DNA of 64,000 nt, taken from NCBI RefSeq assembly GCF_001188955.3, contig NZ_JPRF03000001.1:496001-560000 (forward strand). Reading direction: 5' to 3'. Both the position numbers and the translations under genes were made by a program. Below the pieces are notes generated by a model. It did no database searches. It was not told where the DNA came from and was given only the letters and a program-made list of their open reading frames with translations. Below are positions 44,879 to 52,135 of the stretch, piece after piece; within the stretch, counting starts at the first letter, position 1; every line of letters starts with the position of its first letter. The stretch is from Kitasatospora aureofaciens. Its GTDB lineage: Bacteria > Actinomycetota > Actinomycetes > Streptomycetales > Streptomycetaceae.

Positions 44879-45742
44879 TCAGGCCGGGGCGCCGTTGGGG
44901 ACGATCACCAGCGGCACGGTGCAGCGGTGCACCAGGGCGCGGCCGGTGGAGCCGAACAGCAGCCCGCGGAAGCCGCCCAGGCCTCGGCTGCCGATGACCA
45001 GGCACCGGGCGTGCGTTGCCACGGTGGCCAGCATCGGGGCGGGGGAGCCGGTGAGCACCTCGCGCCGCACCCGGACCTCGGGGTACTTCTCCTGCCAGCC
45101 GGCCAGCGACTCGGACAGGTCCGTCAGGGACTCCTCGACCAGTTCGGGCCGGCCCGCCTCGGTCGGGCGCCGGACCTCCACGGCCAGCACGTCGGTGCCG
45201 CCGATCGACGCCTCCTCGAAGGCGAACCCGACCGCGGCCCGGGAGGCCGGCGAGCCGTCCACCCCGACCACGACCGGACCGGGGCCGGAGAGACCGTCGG
45301 CGGGTTCGGGGACGAGGGCGAGCGGGCAGCTCAGGTGGCCGGCCAGGGAAGCGCCCTTGGACCCGATCCGCAGGGCGGAGTGCGCCTCGCTCACCCGGCG
45401 GACGCCGAGCACGAGCTGCGTGGCCTCGTCGGCGGCGTCGCGCAGCACGCGCACCGGCCGGCCCTCGGCCAGTTCGGACGTGATCTCGAGCGTGGGGTGC
45501 CGCTCGGTCGCCAGCAGCCGGGCGGTCTCCAGCACCGCTTCCCCGGCGGCCCGCAGGCCGATCGCCCAGGGGTGGTCCGCCACGTCGGTGGCCCGGTCGA
45601 CCGGCCACTCCTGCGCGTGCAGCAGCCGCAACGGCAGATGGTGCCCGGCCGCTTCGTCCGCCGCCCAGCGCACGGCCCAGTGGCTCGCTTCGGAGCGGTC
45701 GACGCCCACGATCACCGGGCGGAGGCTTTCGAAGCCGTTCAT
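44879..45742 (-). CDS. Universal stress protein, two tandem USP domains
   Basis: 287 aa. Domain 1 RPVIVGVDRSEASHWAVRWA; its late loop GVRRVSEAHSALRIGSKGAS is degenerate. Domain 2 VVVGVDGSPASRAAVGFAFE and IGSRGLGGFRGLLFGSTGRA with a complete ATP pattern. Leads a two-gene unit with the HTH-PPOX gene. The box at 45838 lies about 96 bp upstream. Confidence 0.94.
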   Translation of the reverse strand: MNGFESLRPVIVGVDRSEASHWAVRWAADEAAGHHLPLRLLHAQEWPVDRATDVADHPWAIGLRAAGEAVLETARLLATERHPTLEITSELAEGRPVRVLRDAADEATQLVLGVRRVSEAHSALRIGSKGASLAGHLSCPLALVPEPADGLSGPGPVVVGVDGSPASRAAVGFAFEEASIGGTDVLAVEVRRPTEAGRPELVEESLTDLSESLAGWQEKYPEVRVRREVLTGSPAPMLATVATHARCLVIGSRGLGGFRGLLFGSTGRALVHRCTVPLVIVPNGAPA

Positions 45743-45837
45743 CGCAGACTCCTTCGTCGGCCCCGGCCGGCGCCGTCACCGGCTCTGTGCGGAGCCTTGA
45801 CCACCCTCATCGTCGGCCGCCGCGGTCCGTGCGGGGC

Positions 45838-45853
45838 AGGGCCGGTCGGACCG
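45838..45853. promoter_or_regulatory. Candidate DosR/OsdR-type box
   Basis: AGGGCCGGTCGGACCG, one change from the palindrome, 96 bp before the USP ATG. A weaker copy, TGGGCCCCGCGGGCCC, follows at 45868-45883. Confidence 0.6.
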
Positions 45854-45890
45854 GGACGGTGGGTCGGTGGGCCCCGCGGGCCCCGGAGGG

Positions 45891-46010
45891 CGCCGGCCAT
45901 CCGGGCGGGGCCGGGGTGGGTGTCGGCTCATCCGGGCGGGGCGGGGTGGGCGCCGGCCATCCGGGCGGGGCAGGGGGGGTGCCGGCTCATCCGTGGGGGG
46001 TCCGGGGTTC
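45891..46010 (+). repeat. 30-bp tandem repeat, about four units
   Basis: Units begin at 45891, 45921, 45951 and about 45980. Each reads (C/T)G(C/T)CGGC(C/T)CATCCGGGCGGGG followed by a G-rich spacer; the fourth is degenerate. The repeat reaches into the last codons of the next USP gene. Confidence 0.8.
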
Positions 46011-46481
46011 GGGCGGCACGACGACGACGGGCAGGTGGGCGTGGTGGACGACTTCGGTGCTGGTCGAGCCGAGTGTGAGTCGGCCCCACAGTCCGGCGCC
46101 GCGGGTGCCCACCACCAGCATGGTGGCGTCCTGGCTCTCCTCCAGCAGGATCTTGGCGGGCCGGCCGCGCTCGCAGCGGACCTCGACCTCCACGTGGGGC
46201 TCGCCCACCTGCTGCCGCAGCTCCTCGACAAAGTCCGTCACCTCCCGGGCGACGGTGTCGTGCAGGTGCGGCAAGGGTTCGCTGCCGGCATCGCGCCAGC
46301 CGGTCATCGCCCGGTTCGACGGCTCGGTGCGTCCGCCGCCGTAGGCGCAGACGGCCCGGACGCCGACCCCGCGCAGCTGCGCCTCGCGCAGAGCGAAGAG
46401 CACGGCCCGGCGGGCGGGCTCCGAGCCGTCCGTTCCGACCACGATCGGGCCGGCCGGGCGTGTGGTGGGAGTGGTGTTCAC
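45987..46481 (-). CDS. Universal stress protein, single domain
   Basis: 164 aa: PIVVGTDGSEPARRAVLFAL, LRQQVGEPHVEVEVRCERGR and VVGTRGAGLWGRLTLGSTST with a complete ATP loop, ending HAHLPVVVVPPEP. It is the intact twin of the broken gene at 10127-10608. GTG 46481 has GAGG at 5 bp. The last codons come from the tandem-repeat DNA. Confidence 0.93.
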   Translation of the reverse strand: MNTTPTTRPAGPIVVGTDGSEPARRAVLFALREAQLRGVGVRAVCAYGGGRTEPSNRAMTGWRDAGSEPLPHLHDTVAREVTDFVEELRQQVGEPHVEVEVRCERGRPAKILLEESQDATMLVVGTRGAGLWGRLTLGSTSTEVVHHAHLPVVVVPPEPRTPHG

Positions 46482-46661
46482 GGGGACCTCCACGATGTGG
46501 CCACCGACTGGTGCCCTGCCCGGCTCGCGGTCCGGGGAGGCGGGCCGCGGGTCAGCCGGTTCACTCCCATGATCCCGCGGCCGTCGCGCGGTGGCATGCC
46601 GGTGCGAGCCGTGGCCGGGGCTGCGGCACTCCCGCCCCCGGCTCCTGACCGCACCGGGCAC

Positions 46662-46714
46662 CGGGCCGCGGTTCCGTGCAGCCCGAACGGCGGGCCGCGG
46701 TTCCGTGCAGCCCG
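46662..46714 (+). repeat. 24-bp direct repeat
   Basis: CGGGCCGCGGTTCCGTGCAG plus CCCG at 46662-46685 and again at 46691-46714, between ppsA and the USP gene. Function unknown. Confidence 0.7.
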
Positions 46715-46721
46715 TGCGCCG

Positions 46722-49085
46722 TCAGCCCTCCGCCTCGGCCGAGGCCACCGCGTGCTTCACCGCGGCGAAGCTGTCCGGGGTCACGGAGATGGAGTCGATC
46801 CCGGCCTCGATCAGGAAGCGGGTGAAGTCCGGGTCGTTGCTGGGGCGTTGGCCGCAGAGACCGACGTGGCGGTCGGCCGCGTGGGCGGTCGCGATCAGGG
46901 ACTCGACGCTGCGGGTGACGGCCGGGTTGCGTTCGTCGAAGAGGTGGGCGAGCAGGCCGGAGTCCCGGTCGACCCCGAGGGTGAGCTGGGTGAGGTCGTT
47001 GCTGCCGATCGAGAAGCCGTCGAAGCGTTCGGCGAACTGCTCGGCGAGCATGATGTTGGCCGGGATCTCGGCCATGACGTACACCCGCAGGCCGTTCGCG
47101 CCCCGGGCGAGCCCGTTGTCGGCCATCACCGCGAGGACCTGGTCGGCCTCCTGCGGGGTGCGGCAGAACGGAATCATCACGACCACGTTGGTGAACCCCA
47201 GTTCGTCCCGGGCCCGGCGCAGCGCCCGGCACTCCAGGGCGAACCCCTCGCGGTAGCCGGGGTCGTAGTAGCGGCTCGCGCCGCGCCAGCCGATCATCGG
47301 ATTGGCCTCGACCGGCTCGAACGGCGCACCGCCGACCAGCCGGGCGTACTCGTTGGTCTTGAAGTCGCTGGTGCGCACCACCACCGGGTCCGGCCAGCGC
47401 GAGGCGGCGATCCGGGCGACGCCTCGGGCGAGCAGGTCGACGAAGTAGTCGGTGCGGTCGGGGTAGCCGTACGTCAGCTCGTCCACCAGCCGCCGGTCCT
47501 CGGCGGACAACCGCTCGGGGTGGACCAGCGCCATCGGGTGGACGCGCACCTGGTGGGCGACCACGAACTCGGTGCGAGCCAGGCCCACGCCGTCCGCCGG
47601 CAGCCGCCACCAGCGGAAGGCGGCGCCCGGGTCGGCGAGGTTGAGCATCACCTTGGTCCGGGTGGCCGGAAGCGATCCGAGGTCGGTCTCGGTCGCCTCG
47701 TAGGCGACCCGGCCCGCGTAGACGTGGCCCTCCGCGCCCTCGGCGCAGGAGACCGTGACCTGCCGCCCGTCGGTCAGCAGGGCGGTCGCCGAACCGGTGC
47801 CGACCACCGCCGGCACGCCCAGCTCCCGACTGACGATCGCGGCGTGCGAGGTGCGCCCGCCGTGGTCGGTGACAATCGCGGCGGCCCGCTTCATCAGCGG
47901 CTCCCAGTCCGGGTCGGTGATCTCCGTGACCAGGACGGCCCCCTGCGGGAAGCGCTCCAGCCGGACCGGCTCGGCCAGCGCGCACACCGGCCCGGCACCG
48001 ACCGCCTCGCCGACCGCGATGCCGTCCACCAGCCGCTCACCCGTACCCGTCATCCGGAAGCGGCGCAGCACCTCGCCGTGCCGGCGGGACTGCACGGTCT
48101 CCGGGCGGGCCTGGACGAGGAACAGCTGCCCGGTGATGCCGTCCTTGGCCCACTCCAGGTCCATCGGGCAGCCGTAGTGCTCCTCGACGGCCACCGCCCA
48201 TTCGGCGAGGGTGCGGATGTCGCCCTGGCCGAGCACCGGGCGGACCCGTTCGGTCTCGTCGGTGTCGACGGTCGTGGTCGAGCCGTCCTCGCCGTACACG
48301 GCCTTCCGGCTCTTCGCGCCGAGCTGCACCTGGACCACCGGGTCGAGGCGGTGGTCCTTGAGCACCGGCTTGAACACCGTGTACTCGTCCGGGTCCACCT
48401 GACCGCTGACCACCGTCTCGCCCAGCCCCCAGGCGGCGCTGATGACCACCACGCCCGGGAAGCCGGTCTCGGTGTCCAGGGTGAACACCACGCCGGCGCC
48501 CGCGAGATCGGAGCGCACCATGAGCTGCACGCCGATGGACAGGGCGATGGCGAGGTGGTCGAAGCCCATCCGCTCCCGGTAGTCGATCGCCCGGTCGGTG
48601 AACAGCGAGGCGTAGCAGCGCCGGCAGGCGTCCAGCAGGGCGTCGGCGCCCCGGACGTTGAGGAAGGTCTCCTGCTGGCCGGCGAAGCTCGCCTCCGGCA
48701 GGTCCTCCGCGGTGGCGCTGCTGCGCACCGCGACGTCGGGGTCGGTGCGCCCGGCTCCGCGGGCGAGGTGCCCGTACGCCGTCAGGACGTCCCCGGCCAG
48801 TGCGGCGGGCAGCGGAGTGGCCAGGATGGCGGAGCGGATCGAGGCGCCGACCTCGGGCAGCGGGGCGCCCCCGTGCAGCTGGTCGACCTGCTCGGCGATC
48901 CGCTCGCGCAGGCCACCGGTGTCGAGCAGTTCGCGGTAGGCGTCGGCGGTGGTGGCGAAACCGTCCGGTACCCGTACTCCGGCGGGACCGAGGCCGTTGA
49001 TCAGTTCGCCCAGAGAGGCGTTCTTGCCGCCGACCAGGCCGACGTCCTCCCGGCCGAGGTCGCGGAAGCGGATGACACGGCGCAT
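46722..49085 (-). CDS. ppsA: Phosphoenolpyruvate synthase
   Basis: 787 aa, full length. The N-terminal ATP-grasp domain has LVGGKNASLGELI and VAVRSSATAEDLPEASFAGQ. The swivelling domain has the phospho-histidine TDHGGRTSHAAIVSRELGVP. The C-terminal PEP/pyruvate barrel has ANPMIGWRGASRYYDPGYRE and VGLCGQRPSNDPDFTRFLIE with the catalytic Cys. It converts pyruvate and ATP to PEP, AMP and phosphate. PEP synthase/PPDK genes are also part of the S. coelicolor OsdR region. A perfect box lies 137 bp upstream. Confidence 0.96.
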   Translation of the reverse strand: MRRVIRFRDLGREDVGLVGGKNASLGELINGLGPAGVRVPDGFATTADAYRELLDTGGLRERIAEQVDQLHGGAPLPEVGASIRSAILATPLPAALAGDVLTAYGHLARGAGRTDPDVAVRSSATAEDLPEASFAGQQETFLNVRGADALLDACRRCYASLFTDRAIDYRERMGFDHLAIALSIGVQLMVRSDLAGAGVVFTLDTETGFPGVVVISAAWGLGETVVSGQVDPDEYTVFKPVLKDHRLDPVVQVQLGAKSRKAVYGEDGSTTTVDTDETERVRPVLGQGDIRTLAEWAVAVEEHYGCPMDLEWAKDGITGQLFLVQARPETVQSRRHGEVLRRFRMTGTGERLVDGIAVGEAVGAGPVCALAEPVRLERFPQGAVLVTEITDPDWEPLMKRAAAIVTDHGGRTSHAAIVSRELGVPAVVGTGSATALLTDGRQVTVSCAEGAEGHVYAGRVAYEATETDLGSLPATRTKVMLNLADPGAAFRWWRLPADGVGLARTEFVVAHQVRVHPMALVHPERLSAEDRRLVDELTYGYPDRTDYFVDLLARGVARIAASRWPDPVVVRTSDFKTNEYARLVGGAPFEPVEANPMIGWRGASRYYDPGYREGFALECRALRRARDELGFTNVVVMIPFCRTPQEADQVLAVMADNGLARGANGLRVYVMAEIPANIMLAEQFAERFDGFSIGSNDLTQLTLGVDRDSGLLAHLFDERNPAVTRSVESLIATAHAADRHVGLCGQRPSNDPDFTRFLIEAGIDSISVTPDSFAAVKHAVASAEAEG

Positions 49086-49221
49086 GGCTGCCTCCAGGCG
49101 CGCTCGCGGTGATCCGGCGCCGGACGCGCCGGGGGCTCCGTCCCTGTCACTGTCCGTCGGGGCGCGCGGTCGAGCCCAGGGGCGAACGCCTCCGGACGCT
49201 GGTCCGGCTGGTCGTCCCGGG

Positions 49222-49237
49222 AGGGCCGATCGGCCCG
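49222..49237. promoter_or_regulatory. Candidate DosR/OsdR-type box
   Basis: AGGGCCGATCGGCCCG, a near-perfect palindrome, 137 bp before the ppsA ATG. Confidence 0.65.
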
Positions 49238-49286
49238 TCGGGCGGGCGCGGTCCGGGGCCGTACCCGGTCCGCCCCAGCCGGACGG

Positions 49287-50552
49287 TCAGGTGCGGGAGA
49301 GGGCCTTGCGCACGCCGTAGGCGGCGGCGCCGAGGGCCAGCACCACGGCGCCCCCCAGCACCGAGGCGCCGGGCAGGGCGAAGGCCAGCACCACGCACCC
49401 CGCCAGGCCGAACACCGGAACCACGCGCGGCGGGCGCCCCTCGGAGGGGGTGAGGGTCCAGGCGGAGGCGTTGGCGACGGCGTAGTAGGCGAGCACGCCG
49501 AAGGAGGAGAAGCCGATCGCCCCGCGCACGTCCGCGACGGCCGCCAGGACGGCGACGACCGCACCGACGGTGAGTTCGGCGCGGTGCGGCACGGCGAAGC
49601 GCGGGTGCACGGCGGCCAGGACGTGCGGAAGGTGCCGGTCGCGGGCCATCGCCAGGGTGGTGCGGGAGACACCGAGGATCAGTGCGAGCAGGGAGCCGAG
49701 GGCGGCCACCGCAGCGCCGACGCGCACCACCGGGGCCAGGCCGGGCGCCCCGGCCGCCCGGACCGCCTCCGTCAGCGGAGCGCCGGCGTGGGCCAGGCGG
49801 TCGGGGCCGAGAACGGCGAGGGCGGCGAGCGCGACGGCGGCGTACACCACCAGCGTGATGCCGAGCGCGAGCGGGATCGCGCGGGGGATGGTCCGCCGTG
49901 GGTCGCGGACCTCCTCGCCGAGGGTGGCGATGCGCGCGTACCCGGCGAAGGCGAAGAACAGGAACCCCGCCGCCTGGAGCACGCCGCGGAATCCGGCGTC
50001 CGTACCGACCGCCCAGTGGCCGGTGTCGACGTTGTCGCCGGTGAGGCAGGCGGTGACCACGGCGGCGAGCACGGCGAGTACGACGGCGACGATGGCGCGG
50101 GTGAGCCAGGCCGCCTTCTGCACCCCGAGGTAGTTCACCGTCGTCAAGGCCACCACCGCCGCGACCGCCACCGCGTGCGCCTGCTGTGGCCACACGTACG
50201 AGCCGACGGTCAGCGCCATCGCTCCGCACGACGCGGTCTTGCCGACCACGAACCCCCACCCGGCCAGGTAGCCCCAGAAGTCCCCGAGTCGCTCGCGCCC
50301 GTACACGTACGTGCCACCCGACCGCGGATAGCGGGCGGCCAGACGCGCGGAGGAGGTCGCGTTGCAGTACGCGACCACGGCGGCCAGCCCCAGACCCAGC
50401 AGCAGCCCAGAGCCGGCCGCCGAGGCCGCCGGGGCCAGCGCGGCGAAGATCCCGGCGCCGATCATCGAGCCGAGCCCGATCACCACAGCGTCGAACACGC
50501 CCAGGTGCCGCCTCAGCTCCCCGGGCCCGGTCGCCGGTGCCGACGAAGTCAT
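49287..50552 (-). CDS. APC-family amino acid permease
   Basis: 421 aa with about twelve helices. The first is VIGLGSMIGAGIFAALAPAA, the APC substrate-binding G-S-M-I-G-A-G-I-F motif; then ARYPRSGGTYVYGRERLGDF and FFAFAGYARIATLGEEVRDP. It is a proton-coupled amino acid or polyamine transporter; substrate unknown. ATG 50552 lies 165 bp after the flavodoxin gene on the same strand. No island box in front of it. Confidence 0.93.
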   Translation of the reverse strand: MTSSAPATGPGELRRHLGVFDAVVIGLGSMIGAGIFAALAPAASAAGSGLLLGLGLAAVVAYCNATSSARLAARYPRSGGTYVYGRERLGDFWGYLAGWGFVVGKTASCGAMALTVGSYVWPQQAHAVAVAAVVALTTVNYLGVQKAAWLTRAIVAVVLAVLAAVVTACLTGDNVDTGHWAVGTDAGFRGVLQAAGFLFFAFAGYARIATLGEEVRDPRRTIPRAIPLALGITLVVYAAVALAALAVLGPDRLAHAGAPLTEAVRAAGAPGLAPVVRVGAAVAALGSLLALILGVSRTTLAMARDRHLPHVLAAVHPRFAVPHRAELTVGAVVAVLAAVADVRGAIGFSSFGVLAYYAVANASAWTLTPSEGRPPRVVPVFGLAGCVVLAFALPGASVLGGAVVLALGAAAYGVRKALSRT

Positions 50553-50717
50553 GGATCCGTGCCTCTCGACGCTCTTCGATGTCGGCGCGCACCCTACTGG
50601 AGGTGCTGCACGAGGACGACCACCGGCCTCCGGGGCGGTGCGCTCACCGCGTCCGGTGGCCGTGCTCCTCGGAGTTCCGGTGGGCGTGCGCGACGATCTC
50701 GGAACGACCGAACGCGG

Positions 50718-51251
50718 TCAGACCAGCCCTGCCCCCCAGGCGCGGGCGCGGGCGAGCTCGCCGGTCCGCAGCGGGCCGTCGTTGTCCTCGACGATGAAGC
50801 CCTCGGGTTCGGCGACCATCTCGTAGTGGTGGCCGGAGAGCCGGCGGGCGATGCCGTTGGCGGCGCCACCGGCCCGGGGCATGTCGACCCGGGTGTCGAA
50901 CGCGGCGGCGCAGGCGCCGGATCCGGCCTGCGGCAGATCGTGGAACCAGGCCCGCAGCCCCGGTCCCTCGGCGGTCTCCCGCGCCTCGGCCGCGGCCGGC
51001 TCACGGTCCTGCTTGTGCGCCTCGGCGGCGACGGCCATCCGTCTGCTGAGCCCGGAGGACATGCCGTGCATGTGGGTCGGTCCGCCGACCACCAGCAGGT
51101 CCGCGGACCGGGTGGTCTCCATGTCGGCCTCCGCCACCGGCAGGCAGTCCACAGCCGCCCTCGGGTCGGCCTGGTGGATTCCCTCGGCTATCGCCTCGGC
51201 GATCTCGCGGGTGTCGCCGTACATGCTCTCGTACACGATCACGGTGTGCAT
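50718..51251 (-). CDS. Flavodoxin family protein
   Basis: 177 aa. The FMN loop is VIVYESMYGDTREIAEAIAE (a variant of T/S-x-T-G-x-T), and LLVVGGPTHMHGMSSGLSRR binds the ring. The second half (GAGSAACAAAFDTR-type region, GHHYEMVAEPEGFIVEDNDG) matches actinobacterial flavodoxin-like proteins. ATG 51251 has GGTGGAG upstream. It shares a 260-bp divergent region with the Rv1733c-like gene and two candidate boxes. Confidence 0.92.
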   Translation of the reverse strand: MHTVIVYESMYGDTREIAEAIAEGIHQADPRAAVDCLPVAEADMETTRSADLLVVGGPTHMHGMSSGLSRRMAVAAEAHKQDREPAAAEARETAEGPGLRAWFHDLPQAGSGACAAAFDTRVDMPRAGGAANGIARRLSGHHYEMVAEPEGFIVEDNDGPLRTGELARARAWGAGLV

Positions 51252-51382
51252 CGTCTCCACCTTTCGTCACCCCAGGCTCGCTCCGGGGCCGCCCGCCCGG
51301 CGCGGGTCGAACGGCCCGGACCGGGCGGCCGGACGGGCCTGCGCCGAGTGCCGTGTCCGCCGGGGATGCTCTCGGCGCCACC

Positions 51383-51398
51383 GGGGACGAGTGGCCCG
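51383..51398. promoter_or_regulatory. Candidate DosR/OsdR-type box
   Basis: GGGGACGAGTGGCCCG: GGGAC-N4-GGCCC, about 114 bp before the Rv1733c-like ATG and 132 bp before flavodoxin. Confidence 0.6.
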
Positions 51399-51427
51399 CA
51401 ACGGATTACCCCTTGGGGCCCGGCACC

Positions 51428-51443
51428 GGGGCCGTCAGGCCCT
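51428..51443. promoter_or_regulatory. Candidate DosR/OsdR-type box
   Basis: GGGGCCGTCAGGCCCT, full match, ending 68 bp before the Rv1733c-like ATG. Confidence 0.65.
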
Positions 51444-51511
51444 CGGGCAGCCGGGGGAGCGCTCGGAAGACTGGTGCACGGGAGCACCCGCCGCCCCGGT
51501 ACGGAGGAGAC

Positions 51512-52129
51512 ATGTCCGCCACAGTCACCACGCCCAGGCACCCGTCGACGCACACGTCCCTGCGCCGCCACGTGCGCCGGGCGACCGGCAGGGACCACAG
51601 CCCGCTCTGCCGCCCGCTCGACCGGGCGTACAGCCGCCTCGTGGCCGGGCTTGCGCTGGCGATGCTCGCAACGCTGGTCGTGGCCGCCGCCGCTGCGCTG
51701 CTGGTGTACCGCGCCGAGACGCACACCGCCCAGCAGGCGGCTCGGCACCGGCACACCGTCACGGCGGTCACCACGGGCCCGGCGGGGTCGGCCGATCCGC
51801 GCGCGGGCGGCGTGCGGGTGTACGCCCCGGCCCGTTGGACCTACCCCGTCGGCCCCGGCACCGGGATCGTGCCCGTGCCGGACGGCACCCTCGCCGGGAC
51901 GGCCGTCCGGGTCGGACTGAACGACGCCGGGGACCCCGTCCGTGCGCCCAAGCCGGTCGACCTGATCGTCACCGACGCCGTGCTCGTCGGCTTCGGCACG
52001 GTGACCGTGCTCGGCTTCGGCGCGGAGGGCGTCTTCGCGCTGCGCCGCCACGCGCTGGAGCGGCGGGCGGAGAAGGGCTGGGAGGCCGCCTGGGAGCAGG
52101 TGGAGCCGCGCTGGTCCGGGCGGCGGTGA
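51512..52129 (+). CDS. Rv1733c-like membrane protein
   Basis: 205 aa. Basic N-terminus, helix 1 (LALAMLATLVVAAAAALLVY), outer domain (QAARHRHTVTAVTTGPAGSA ... PARWTYPVGPGTGIVPV), helix 2 (VTDAVLVGFGTVTVLGFGA) and the shared C-terminal WEQVEPRWS. Paralogue of 12325-12888; both have an island box upstream. GGAGGAG precedes the ATG. Confidence 0.9.
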   Translation: MSATVTTPRHPSTHTSLRRHVRRATGRDHSPLCRPLDRAYSRLVAGLALAMLATLVVAAAAALLVYRAETHTAQQAARHRHTVTAVTTGPAGSADPRAGGVRVYAPARWTYPVGPGTGIVPVPDGTLAGTAVRVGLNDAGDPVRAPKPVDLIVTDAVLVGFGTVTVLGFGAEGVFALRRHALERRAEKGWEAAWEQVEPRWSGRR

Positions 52130-52135
52130 ACGGTG

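Noticed and set aside
45867..49112. Very long plus-strand open frame (over 1000 codons) opposite ppsA
   Set aside because: It is the antisense shadow of ppsA and the USP gene: composition follows GC-rich codon third positions, no recognisable domain, no ribosome site.
49086..49286. A gene between ppsA and the APC permease
   Set aside because: Only 200 bp holding the ppsA promoter and box; open frames there are low-complexity.
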